Below are positions 22,385 through 34,616 of a stretch of 64,000 nucleotides of DNA, in pieces; positions within the stretch are counted from its first letter, which is position 1; the number at the start of each line of letters is the position of its first letter. The notes beneath the pieces were generated by a model. It saw only the letters and a list, made by a program, of their open reading frames with translations, did no database searches and had not been told where the DNA came from. Position numbers and translations under genes: made by a program. Origin of the DNA: Lojkania enalia (taxonomy: Eukaryota > Ascomycota > Dothideomycetes > Pleosporales); assembly GCA_010094045.1 (NCBI GenBank), contig ML986591.1, positions 389,115 to 453,114 on the forward strand. Reading direction: 5' to 3'.

Positions 22385-25300
22385 CTATGGTGCCCTCATG
22401 ACTAAGTATGTGTCGCTTTGCTCCTCCTTTTTCGATGTTGTCGCATGTTTCGCACGCAATCCCTCAACAGCTGTCTGGCCCAACCGCGCGACTGATCCAG
22501 CATTCATGATCTCGAGCACACTAATATCAAGTCCTAAACTACGGCGCCACCAATTCCGGATCTCGATACTAACCAATGAATCCACCCCCATCGCTGATAG
22601 GCTTTTTGTTGGGTCAAGATCATCCTCTGGCTGCAACATGAACGAGGAAATTGTTCGACAGATCTCCTTCGTTAGATAATCAACACTCTCCTGTTGCTCC
22701 AGAACCGTGGGATCCGAAGTCACTCCGTTTAAGAACACTATCAAGCCCATGTTGTTAGAACTGGCTCCAGCTTCTGGGTGTCTTTCTAGATTTCTGTAGA
22801 GAGCCATTCGTCTATCTCGCCTCCAAATTGTTCGATTTCCTGGGTCGTCTAACGGTCTGGTTGATCTTAAGCCAATTGTGAGATGGCTCAAGCTATTCTG
22901 CCTATTATTCATAGAGCTCTGCGGATGAGACTCGTTGATTGCAATATGCACGGCCTCTAGTAGATCTTCCTCCCGTAGAGTGTGCGCACCCGTAGCTCGA
23001 AATTGCTCCAATATCGCGGGATTTTGGCTGACGTACCCTACGTCCTCCATGACACCGACGTCAACGACAGATGCAGCCTGGCCCATGCTGCGACGATATC
23101 GCACAAAGGAATCTAAGAAAGTGTTTGCCGCGGCGTAGTTGGCTTGCCCCCACTGGCCCACAATTCCTGATATGGAGCTGAAAAGGACGAAGAAGTCCAG
23201 ATCAATTTTGTCAAATGCTCTATGGAGATTCCATGTCCCATCCACTTTCGGGGCAAGAGTAGTATTCCAATCATCATAAGTGAGTTGAAGCAACGCTCGA
23301 TCCTGCCCAAGAGTTAGCATCTCTCGTTAAATCTGGGGGAAGATCTTACCCTGAGAACCATAGACATCTGAAGAACGCCTGCGATCCGCTCCGGGGACGC
23401 TACAATCGCTCGCTGCACGTCTTCCATTTTGGTGGCACTACCTTTAATTGCCACAGCATGACAGCCCTGGCTTCGAAGCTCCTCGAAGAATTCCTGATCG
23501 GCAATAGTCGAACCCGCTGTGCGGGATAGGTAAACCAAATGCCGCGCTCCGTTTTCGACGAGCCATGTTGAAACGGAGCGACCGAGGCCCCCTAACCCGC
23601 CTACCAACAAATAAGATGCGTTTGGTTTCAATAATATCTGACTACGCTTCCGCACTTCCGGAAGTGAATCATGGTTTTTAGGCATTCTTATTACGATCTT
23701 TCCAGTATGTTGCCCCTTCTGCATATACCTGAAGGCCTCCCCAATCTGAGAGGCCTCGAAAATTCTTAGGGGTATTATGGGCTCAATACTACCTTGGCGA
23801 TAGTACGTAAGGCACTTCTCGAGAAGCCTACTGAAGTTTAGTCCCCGTGCGATTTGATTAAAGACATACCCTAGACCTACCTCTGACACGCTTCTGGCTT
23901 TTGGACCGCTAGCTCCGCAAGATCTATGCCGTGGAAAGACCTGTTAGATTCAAAGACATCCATGGCCAGTAATGCATGTCCAATGAAGTCTCTCTTTCCG
24001 ATTTCAAGCATCTTGCCAAATTTGGCTACGCATTGCCAAGATGCATGTAGAAGTTCTCCGGATAATGAGTTTAACACCACATCTACTCCTTTTCCATTGG
24101 TTTCTCTGAGGACTCCAGAAGCGAAAGATGTGCTTCGAGAGTCGAAGATTCGGTCTCTTGGGATCCTGAAATTGTCCATGAGGTATCTCACCTTTTCTTC
24201 GTTTCCGACTGTCGCAAATACCTTCACGGTTTAGCTGGAGTTGAAGAATAGGGCCGAAACTTACCTGAGCCCCCATCATTTTACAAACCTGGAGAGCTGC
24301 AAGACCAACACCTCCACAGGCAGAATGTATCAGCACGCTCTGTCCTTCTGCTAGCTGAGCTACGTCTACGAGCGAATGAATGACTGTGCTGTATACGCAT
24401 GGCATGGTTGCAGCGCCCTCGAATGTTAGATTGTCAGGAATCCGGGCACACAATTTGCTCGACGTTACGATCCGGGTTGCGAAGCATCCCAGGTCTGAGA
24501 TCATAACCCGATCACCTACTTGTAGATGTCGGACGTTCGGTCCAACTTTGCGTATCACCCCAGAACCTTCTAATCCAAGCCTATCTTTTGGCCCATCCAC
24601 GATTCCCATTGAGACTAGGATATCCTTGAAGTTTAGCCCGACACAATGGACAGTGACTTCTACTTCATCACCGTCCAAGCTGCGTGTACCTGAGCTGGTC
24701 CAAAACAATGAGTCAAGAAGCCCGAGTCTTCTAATCTCGAGCCTTTTAGGTTCAGTTCTCTCAGGAGCTGTCAAAAGATGGTCATGTGCGGATATCCAGT
24801 GGTACCTGCCAATATGTATTACGTCGTTTTGTAGCGCATACTCGTACTCTGGATCCAACCCGTCGTCCTTTAGGCGTGTCTGAAACTTTTCATAAACTCT
24901 AATAAGCTTGCTGATAGTTACATCGTTGATCTTATCAATTTCCAAGGTGGCAAAATCACAAGACAACTCCGACCTGATGGTTCTCGCCATTCCAAGGACG
25001 AGGCCGTAGCGAGGATCCTCACACATAATTTGCGAGGGCTTCGTGATCCAGAGCGTTCCGTTGGAACGAGTGTTCGACAAATACTGTTGAAAGGCCCCGA
25101 AATTTTTCTCTGTAATGCTTCCAAAGAATGACTCTTCCAGATCGAATAAGGCAATAACGCTTTGAGATGCAGGGATTGGCTGCTCTAGGGTGCAGAGTGT
25201 GACAGTATATCCTTCTCGAGAGAACTGTGCTTCGATTTTGTGAATATTTTCGGTATATCGGTCACCATGTAGCAAGGTGACGGCCTTTGGAACTGGCGGA

Positions 25301-28300
25301 TCGTGTGACATATGTGCTACCATGGTTGCATTGACCTGGAAGGGGCTTTCATCATCGTAGATGATTCCTTGTATACCTAAAAGACCGGCCTCACGTAATT
25401 CCTTGTCCCATCGTCCTTTAGTCACGAACGGCTCATTGACACGTTCGTCATTAGCACCAAGCCACCACCCTGGTAGAATACCCATGATATACCCAATCCA
25501 GCACATTTCTGGGCAAAGCTCCTGAAGGAACAACCGCCCATGGGGAGCTAGAAGAGCACGCACGTTTTGAAGCGTAGAGTGGAGTTGAGGCGTTGCATGG
25601 AGCACATTAGAAGCGATGATGAGATCAAAGCCTCCAGCCTCGTACCCTTGTTCAATCGGGTCTTTGCTGATATCGAGGACCGAAAATTCCATGGCTTCAT
25701 ATTCTCTGAACCTTTCTTTCGCCGCGACAAAAAATCCGGACGATATGTCAGTGAATGTGTACTTGGAATATAGTCGGCGACCTTCTGTAGACGTGAGGTC
25801 TTGTAGCACGCCTGCCGTCGTTCCGCCGGTGCCAGCTCCGATTTCAAGGACTCTAAGCGTTGGTTTGGCGTGCCCGAGAAGTGAGAAGAATTCACTGCAA
25901 TCCCACATTTCTTGATAGAAAGCATATAGATCTGTCAAGCCATTTTCTCTCATAAGTAGTTCTAACGGATCAACTGTTCCGTCTGAAAGGCCATTGAGGT
26001 CTACCATTATTCGTCTGATGATTGCTCCGACGGATTTGCCCTCGGTCGCATTGATTTCAGCAGCGATTGCCTCAATTTGGATCAAACGGGATGCAGAATC
26101 TGCAAGGGCCCACTCTTGAGCTTCGGGTATAATTTTTTGCCCTCCTTCCGCAATGCGCGCCGACTGTAGCTCCAACCACCGACTGAAGTTGGTGAAATGA
26201 GCAGCAGTGCTGTTTGTATTACGAAGACAGTGGTTCGACTCAATAATGCAGAGCAGTGCCAGCTTCTCCACTAGGCGCAGGCTTTCCCGCTTACTCGCTC
26301 GGGGGCGGATAAGGTGCTGTAGGTCCATAAAGTCGATATCGGGTTTCCAGTCCAGCCGTGTAGCGGCAACACTATCCTGTTGTTCTCCAGAGCCAGTTTC
26401 CAGGGGAGCAAATATGCCGTCACGGAGTGCTAGAACTATATTATCTTCGGATGTCATGACCGCTTCTCCATGCACGACCCCCTTTGGAGTGACTGTAGCT
26501 TTAACTTCAACGGCCATGCGTGGACCGCCTTTGCCAATATGAATCTCACCTATAGAAGCAGGGACTGCTAATTTCCCAAGTCGACGAGCGATACCACCAG
26601 ACATTGCAACAGTGAACAATTGCAAGGTCTGATCAATGATAGTAGGGTGTAATGTATATACACTCTCGTGTAGTGACTGGTCATCAAGGAGGGCTGCGGT
26701 TGCGCTATTGTTCGAAGGATGCGCCGTGATGTCCTGTAAGCTTCGGAATCGTGGCCCATATTGGAGGCCCTGTCTTTGCATAGCTAAGTACCATGAGGAG
26801 GATAGCACTTTGCGCGGGAATGGTTTGATCTCCTTGGTACCCTGTTCGGTACTCTCATTTGCTCTGGCTTGACCCACGCAATGTTTCACCCACTCTCCAC
26901 CGTTACATGATGATATGGTGAACTCGTACCAAAGGGAATCTAGGTGGTCTGTTAGTCTGACCTGTCTCAAGCTGGTTACAAGCTCTGTGGAATCCGCCTC
27001 TCGAAGAACAAGGGCAGTCTTTACGACCAACCTCCTCAATGTGTAGTTTTGTGATCCGCATGTTTGCCGGATTGCTTCTCCCACAATAGCCACGTATCCG
27101 GCACAAGGGAAAACAATGTCACCAGCCACTTTATGGTCTCTTAACCAGGATATATCTTCTAGTTGGATAATATTTCTCCACGTAGGTTCAATGTCGGTCG
27201 ATTCGAGCATCCTAGAACCAAGTAGTTCGTGGTGCGGATACTTCTTCAGTCTCCATGCTTCGGTCACTCGACTTTCACTCCAATATTTGGTGTCATGGTG
27301 CCAAGAGTATGTTGGGAGATCTGTTAGGACATTTCCGGGTCCATTAATAACACCAAAGGCCACATCAACGCCATATTGGTACAGCGTGCCAGCTGTGGTT
27401 AAGAGATTGGCCACCCCATCCTGTGTTCTGATCATCGTGGGGACATACACTGGGTCCACATTCGTCTGCTTCGATCTAAATATTTGGCGCAGTGGTCCTG
27501 ATAATGTCGAATGCGGTCCGATCTCCACGAATAGTGTATCGCTTTGGCCATCCATATGTTTGAGATTTGATTCTATAGCAGCATGAAATAGTACTGATTG
27601 TTCCATATTTCGGCGCCAGTAGGAAGGATCTAGACTGTCGAGCTCTGATATTAATTCCCCCGAAACGCTGGAGAAAAATGGTACATCAGGTGCGACGCTT
27701 TTGACATGTGTAGCCATGAGTTTCTCATATGTCGGGCCCAGGCTCTGCATGTGATCTGTGTCACGGTTAGCCTCAGTTCAGTAAGGTTGAATATTCAAGC
27801 ATACGAGAATGATACGCCATTTCTACACGCAAACGTCGAGAGAAACTCTCGGGTGAATACGTTTTGAGATTCTCTAGAACGATATCGATTTTATCGGCGT
27901 CGCCAGACAAAGTTACACTTTGTGGGCTATTCTGACACGCAATGACCACTCCATCTGTAAGATACTTGATGACTTCTTCGCGTCCAACCCCGACGGCTGC
28001 CATGGCGCCAGCCTGCGTCTGAAGCTTTGTCACTTGCCCGCGATAATAAGCAGCGGCTATTGCGGCCTCCATTGAGATTGCATTTGCTGCGTATGCAGCG
28101 GCTATTTCCCCGCTAGAGTGACCAACAACTGCGGAAGGATGTATTTCCCATTGACGAAGTAGATTCACCAATGCGATTTGGATTGCCGTGCAGAGTGGCT
28201 GCGAGAACTCCGCCTTATCTATGCGGCTTGTGTCTTCATCACGCAAAAGCTCCTCTTGCATCTGCCATTCCGGTGACGGATCCAACGTTCTCAAAAAGTC

Positions 28301-30134
28301 GTCCATTGCTGCAATATCATGGCGAAAACTCTCGAAAGTCTCCATCAATTGACTCCCCATTCTTGGCCATTGGCTGCCTTGCCCGGTAAATACAAAAGTC
28401 AGAGATGGCTTTTGCGGGCGCAATTTCTGAAAATTGGATATAGACCATTCAGACGTTGCGCTGACTACGCTGAACGCCCGATGCTTCAAATGATCTCGGC
28501 GCACTCCGAGAGTGTGTGCTACGTTGTTGCGTCTATTTGGATAGATCTTCAGGTATTTTTCGATACCCATGATGTTTCTGCGCAATGAATCGACGCTATT
28601 CCCAGAAAATACCATCAACCGCGAATGGTATATTTGGTTAGTAACTGGGAGAGCGCGTCTGTTCACCGGCTCTGCGGAATCGATAACCACGTGTGCATTC
28701 GCACCTCCAATTCCAAACGAGTTCACACTGACTCTTGCTTCTCTATCCTTAGGCCACTGCGTAGATTCAAGAGGTACCCGAAGGTTTCCCTTCTCAAAGG
28801 GGATCTTTGGATTTGGCACCGAAAAGTTGATGTTGGGGGGAATTAACTTATGCTCCAGAGCGAGGACAGCTTTAATGAGACTCGTAATACCAGATGCACC
28901 TTCTGAATGGCCAACGTTTGGTTTTACAGACCCAATGTAGGCCCCTTTTCCGCCGAGTACATTCGCAATCGCGACTGTCTCGAGAGGATCACCGACAGCA
29001 GTGCCGGTGCCATGGCACTCGAAAAAGCCGGTATCGGGGATGTCGAGCTGTGCTGCTTGGTAGGCTCGACGGATCATTTGTTCATGGCTTTCCGAGCTGG
29101 GATAAGCAATACCTGGTGTCTTGCCGTCGCAGTTTGTACTAGTAGCCCGAATCACTGCCCGAATAGGATCGCTATCGCGTATAGCATCACTGAGCCGTTT
29201 GATATAGATGGCATTGATAGCTTCGCCTCGTGCATACCCATCCGCCGCTGCATCGAACGTCTTGCATGATCCAGTGGGTGAGAGAACTCCCTGCTCCGTC
29301 ATGGCAATACTCATTGTAGGCGTGATGATAATATTTGTGCCCGCAACGATCGCCGAAGAACAATCTCCGTTGTATAGAGCTTGGCACGCCTCGTGTAGCC
29401 CTATCAAAGCTGAGGAACAGCCAGTGCGGATAGTCATGCTGATATTCAGTCAGTCACTGTTACAATAAAAGTATTGCATCTGCATTGACTTACCTTGGGC
29501 CCTTGAGATCATACTCATAAGAGACGCGATTGGATATAGCAAAGTCACCTGAACCTGTAATGCGATACATGCCTAGATGTTGCGTATCCTTGCTGCAAAG
29601 ATCTAGCCAATCTTCACCGAATACGCCAACGTAGCACCCAATGTCCTTTCCACGCCAATTGGTCTGGCCAGCGCTCTCCATACACTCCCACACTACCTCA
29701 AGCAACAATCGCTGCTGTGGGTCAAGCTTCGCTACCTCGGCTTTGTTCATGGAGAAGAAGGCTGCATCGAGATACTCAAGCTCGTCTTGGAGGTAGTATC
29801 CGTGCTTCGACGTGACCATACCTGATTTTTGTGGCAAAGAGCTGTGAAATGACTCGACATTATACCGAGTGCTAGGTACAATGGACCGGCCGTCTCGCTT
29901 GTTTATGAGCATTTCCCATAAGTCTTCCGCGGACTTGATGCCACCAGGGAGGCGCATGGCCATACCCACTATAGCAATCGGTGCATCCGCGGCTCTTGAT
30001 TGGAGGACTTTGTCATCCGAAGATGTGACTCCAATGTCGCTCGAAGAAAGGAAATTTGGTGGAGTGTTGATGGCGACATAGGAGCTGTTCGAGCTATTCG
30101 CCATGCTGGAATCCTCCGTGCTGTGGCTAAGCAT
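22385..30134 (-). CDS. Highly reducing type I polyketide synthase (KS-AT-DH-CMeT-ER-KR-ACP)
   Basis: Six exons on the minus strand (30134-29494, 29438-27805, 27755-24265, 24221-23881, 23830-23350, 23302-22385) give 2501 residues. KS about 51-480: Cys221 in [10 protein letters not shown], His346 in ECHGTGT, His381 in [11 protein letters not shown] about 550-870: Ser645 in GHSSGE. DH about 930-1230: His966 in [13 protein letters not shown], Asp1133 in [10 protein letters not shown]-methyltransferase: intact SAM motif [11 protein letters not shown] near 1396-1406. ER about 1770-2085: [21 protein letters not shown] near 2113 and Tyr2252 in [14 protein letters not shown]: Ser2438 in MGVDSLVS. There is no thioesterase, reductase or condensation domain. 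The product should be a C-methylated, strongly reduced chain made in the cytosol. Start: the first ATG in frame (30134); GTG at 30140 and a later Met (MANSS) are alternatives. It shares a 1.0-kb divergent promoter with the P450. Confidence 0.95.
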
Positions 30135-31178
30135 GGTCACTTCGTCTTGGGATATATGTATTAAAATGCTATAAAGGTCTAGTGGTGTTGTCTATGCACC
30201 GATAAAAGATGAGATAGGGGATTTGTATGCTCATTCAATAAAGGAAAAAATCTTGAGCTTAGTCGAGTAGGTCTTGGTCTTGTGTTTATCTACGCACCCT
30301 TAAAGAAAATCTGAGATAATAAGTAGCGTTTAGAACAGCTGGCCCAGCCGGTATCAAAGAGTTGAAAACTGCCTTGATTGTAGAAGGGGTTGTTGGATGC
30401 CTAATATACGAAGACTTCAGTATATAAAGTGATCCATAGATACCATGTCGGGGAAGCACGTGACCTATAGCAACAGGCCTACTGAGATCCTTGTTGATAA
30501 GTTTGGAGTAATCGCCGAGGCCGTCTCCAGCTGTATTTTTGATACGAGGAGGAGTCGATATACGAGTCGGTGAACACACTGGAAAAGTCAATTGTAGTGC
30601 TTACAGAACATGAAAGATTGCTATCGCAATACTGGACGATCAATTCGATATCTGAGATGCCACGACTAGACTTCTAGACCGGCCTCGAGTACGCCATCTC
30701 ATCGTCTTATCAGCTTAGAGAACGCCATCTTATCCTCCGATCGGCATTTTAGTGTCACGTATTTGTAGTTGGTCCAAATGGATTCACCATAGCCTTAAGA
30801 AGCGCCCCTAAACATGCATTCCTTCTAGCCTCTTAGTCACCCATGCAGATTGACACTGCTGGTATATCACAAATTGGTGAAAATTGCCTTCATACCGGCT
30901 GACCCGATGCATGTCGTAGCCGAGAATGTCTCAAAGTCCGATTATACGAGAAGTATCTTACTCTGGACGCATGCAGGTATGACAATACGTGCGATAATAT
31001 CCTAGGGAGCGTCAGTGTAGGCGTATAGCCAATTGTGGTGTGCAATGGCTCTATATCGTTAGATGGATCAAAGGAAGACGGCAGTGGATACTGAAAGCTA
31101 AGAAGCACGCCTCAGTTGGTCCTCAGGTAGCGGAGAGCATCCGGCAGACTTCAACACATCACTCATATCCGCTAAATC
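30135..31178. promoter_or_regulatory. Divergent promoter between PKS and P450
   Basis: The starts of the two divergent cluster genes are 1.04 kb apart with no gene between. Two copies of ACGCCATCTYATC lie at 30691-30703 and 30722-30734, 31 bp apart. A CCGATCGG palindrome at 30737-30744 directly follows the second. CGG-type palindromes are typical of Zn2Cys6 regulators, but no such regulator is encoded in the window, so assignment of a binding protein is speculative. Confidence 0.4.
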
Positions 31179-33215
31179 ATGACTTTAAGAGCTTCTGAAC
31201 GAGAAGAGTCAGGATGGACGTTTATCAGACTCATGTACACGAACCTCTTTCTTCTTTTCTGCATCACGCTTCTCACGAAAATTATCAATCGATACAAAGC
31301 ACTAGTGAAACTAGGTGGCCGTGCTCCAGCCGTCTCTTCCAAGTTCCCCTTCGGTATGTTTTCGAGAAGTGTATTTCTGGATAGTTTGATTGAATTTTTG
31401 ATAGGACTTGACGTTCTCGTCAGAGCTATAAATCAGATCCATTCTCATCGATTTTTTGAATGGAGCCGCGAAATTCTACAAGTACCTGGACGTACTGTAG
31501 AGCTTCGTATGGTGGGCATGAGAATTTTAATCACGGACAATCCCACAAATGTGAAGAGTGTCTTATCAACACAGGTGGATCTTCTCCTGATATCTTATTT
31601 TCGGGTGAGGGGCTTACATGAATTTAGTTTTCTTCATTTGGAAAGGGCAAAACTTTCCATAAAATTTGGCAAGACTTGATGCTCGATTCTGTCTTCGCAA
31701 GTAAGCTCCCGCTTGTATGATGCTAGAGTTCACGCCTCTAGAAATAAAATTAACACGGAATGTAATATAGCGGACGGAAAAGTATGGCATGCCAACAAAG
31801 ACTATCTTCGTGAACATGTATGGACAATTTTCTCAGTATCCCTTTTTTAACTTTACAATTTCCTAATACAAAGTGTCCCAATAGACCGCGCGAATTCGAC
31901 CGACGGATTATACTATTACTGAAAAACATTCTCTAAACCTCATTAGCCTTCTCTCAGATAATAGACCGCACGACTGTTTAACAGAAATCGATCGTTTTTC
32001 TCTAGACGTTGTCTCGGATGTTTTCTTCGGCTTCTCTGCAAATAGTCTTATATCAAACGAGCAGCCAATTCGAGATGCGGTAGAAGTACTGTATGCCGCA
32101 AATACTCAAAAGTTGTTATTGGGGTTAGTACTTGAAGTTTTCCTCCTATCTAGTGATCGCTGTGTTTCCTGACTTACTTAGTGACTTTGGGGCATTGCTA
32201 CCCGGTAATTCGAGAGCTTCCAAAGTAATCGATAATTATCTCGACACTTTAATTAAGACTGCAGCATCAGAATTCACTGCTGAGCAGGTAGACAAAGAAC
32301 GACTAAAGGATACTCTCCTCGGATCGATGGTTGCTCAGAATATCAGCCATAAATTGATCAAAGATCAGCTTATGGCTATCCTTCTAGGAGGGAAGGTTTG
32401 CGCCTTCGAATAGCACTAATCAGAACTTGATCGCTAAATGAATCATAGGATCCGTCCGCGATAACTATCACCTGGGCCCTCTACGAATTGGCGCGTCACC
32501 CGAAAGCGATGACCACTTTACGTGAGGAGATATCTTCTATGTCAGTCATCTTTTAGTTTGAGAATCATAGATGCTCATACCTACCTATAGTGTGGGGATG
32601 TCAGATCCGCCGAACGCAGCTCATCTGAAGAAGATGACATTTCTGCACAACACTATCCAAGAAATATTACGCCTGCACTCTCCTCGTAAGTTTGCCTTCA
32701 AGCAAAGCGGCGTTCATTAGGTCAAGCAGGCTTATCAGCGCATAGTCGGATTCAACATCCGCACCGCACTTAATGACACTACACTTCCAACGGGAGGAGG
32801 CCCTGCAGGCGATGCTCCTATAGGCATTCCGCACGGTACACCGATAAGTAAGAATAGTCTTGATCTACTGGTGGTGTGACAGGCTGACATGCCGAAAGTA
32901 ATCGCGAATGCCTCTCTGCAGCGTCGCGCGGACCTCATTGGTCCTGATGCGGACGAATTCCGTCCTGGAAGATGGGATAACGAATGGAGGCCAGCAATAT
33001 GGTCTTATCTACCATTCAATCATGGACCAAGGATATGCCTGGGTAAGAATTTTGCTATGATGCAGATGGAGTACATCATATGCAGGCTGCTTCAGGCATT
33101 TTCGACTATTGAGATTGTGATGATTGGAGACTGCATTGGCGATGGGGACGTGCGTACGAAAATTGCCCTAAATACCAAGCCAGCGGAGCCAATATGGCTC
33201 AGGTTTGCCGAGTGA
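31179..33215 (+). CDS. Cytochrome P450, CYP52-like (PKS cluster)
   Basis: Ten exons (31179-31353, 31405-31574, 31628-31700, 31771-31817, 31885-32123, 32182-32395, 32449-32540, 32591-32685, 32746-32847, 32899-33215) splice in frame to 507 residues. An N-terminal hydrophobic anchor (LFLLFCITLLT) precedes KFPFGLDVL, TVELRMVGMRILIT and VRPTDY-like IRPTDYTITEKH. DVVSDVFFGFSANSL, a CYP52-type motif, comes next. The I helix reads LLGGKDPSAITITW, where the family has GRDTT. EILR is the ExxR motif. RTALNDTTLPTGGG and FRPGRW precede the heme loop FNHGPRICLG with Cys about 449. CYP52-type enzymes hydroxylate alkyl chain ends, so tailoring of the polyketide chain is a natural guess. Intron 1 is 51 nt and open, so a read-through frame also exists. 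Exons 3-4 and 9 are the least certain. Confidence 0.88.
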
Positions 33216-34616
33216 AAGGCTCAAAATCTAGAGAAGGTAGATGCCTAAAGATTCGATTCTTTCTTTTTTTTTTTTTTTTAAATCTTAATGAAACCTCTTC
33301 GGAGTCCGCCATCGGCAATTCTTTGAACAGCTCGCTTATTGGTAGCAATTGAAAACTCGAGAGAAGATAGGCTAGAGCTGCTATTGCAATAGCTATTGGA
33401 GGGTTGCCCTTCGTACCCCTGTGCTCCATATAATCGTAGTTCACGTAAGCCTTATGCACGTCCTGCTAGCATCTTCTTGCAGACGCTACAAACGGGAGCT
33501 TACATGATGACTCGAATGGTATCCTGCGTCAGCTCGTATGCCGTATACAGCATATTATTGAAACTTTCGTATTGTGGCATGTTATCGGGGTCGAACGAAC
33601 CATTACCGCCGATTTGGATTCACCGGTGGGACGTATCTTGTGAAATCGACTTGAGAGGACACTCGCTTAACCCAAGGCTGGGCTGGCTTAACTGTGTAAC
33701 TTGAATGCAAGATAAGGCTCTTGGCATCTGAACCCTCTGTAGCGTAGCATGATCCTTGAGGCTTGTTGATGCTTGGGAAAATATATGGAGCTGTCTTCAA
33801 GGTATATCACATTAAAGTCAGATAATATCCTCCTAGTAATGTAGCAATGCGCAAACGGCGTCATAAGCAAAACTGTTGGAAACATTGGTATCATGTCTTT
33901 ACGTATAATAACACAGTACAGCTGTTCTACTATGGATGTCCGTCTAAACGCAAATCCAAAACGAAACAATAGATTGATTTAGTTCACGGAGAGTCTCGAA
34001 ATAGTTAGTCCTGAGGTGTGACACGAGAACCCCCCTGCTTGCAGGTGTGTGAGGTTTAATTTATTCGAAGCCACACGATAAAAGCTGTTTTAAGTCTATT
34101 CTGAGTTGCGGGAAAAGCCGTTTACTTCTTCAAATAGCATAGATATGTTTACTAGTAAGATTAATAAGCAGAACCAACGAGAAAAGCCGGTATGTCAGTG
34201 ACCCGTCCCTATTGCCGAAACAAGACAAGCACACAAATTACATACCTGAGTAGATAGGAGAAAGCTCCGGATTTAAGATCCAAGGATATAATGGATTCGG
34301 AGAAGATTCCTTATGGGGTTCCCGTTGCTGATGGGCGCAGAATCCTGATCCCGAGGAGATACTAAAGTTGATGATGTTGCACGACATAGATATTTCTGTC
34401 GAAGTTAGCCTCGGCTGACCTCTAAAGAGATACGGTTCATGCCCGTGGTCGGGAAATAGACAAATGTGCGTTTCCACGTAAAGAAAATGTTTCCCTGCCA
34501 GCTGGGGCTTACTCTGCTAGGCATCAACCCATCGTACGCTCAGAGTCAGTTGCGACTCACTGAAATGCAATAATAAAAATTTCTTCAACAGTTTAATCAA
34601 ACACCCGTGTTCGATC
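33216..34616. other. Intergenic 1.4 kb, no gene seen
   Basis: A T run lies at about 33261-33279. Short frames on both strands (33396-33969, 34238-34477) have no supporting features. The far end should hold the promoter of the MFS gene. Confidence 0.55.

Noticed and set aside
24004..24258. C-terminal extension of the long PKS frame past GAQV
   Set aside because: It reads through a 43-nt intron (24222-24264) into a wrong frame; the spliced product restores the enoylreductase sequence.
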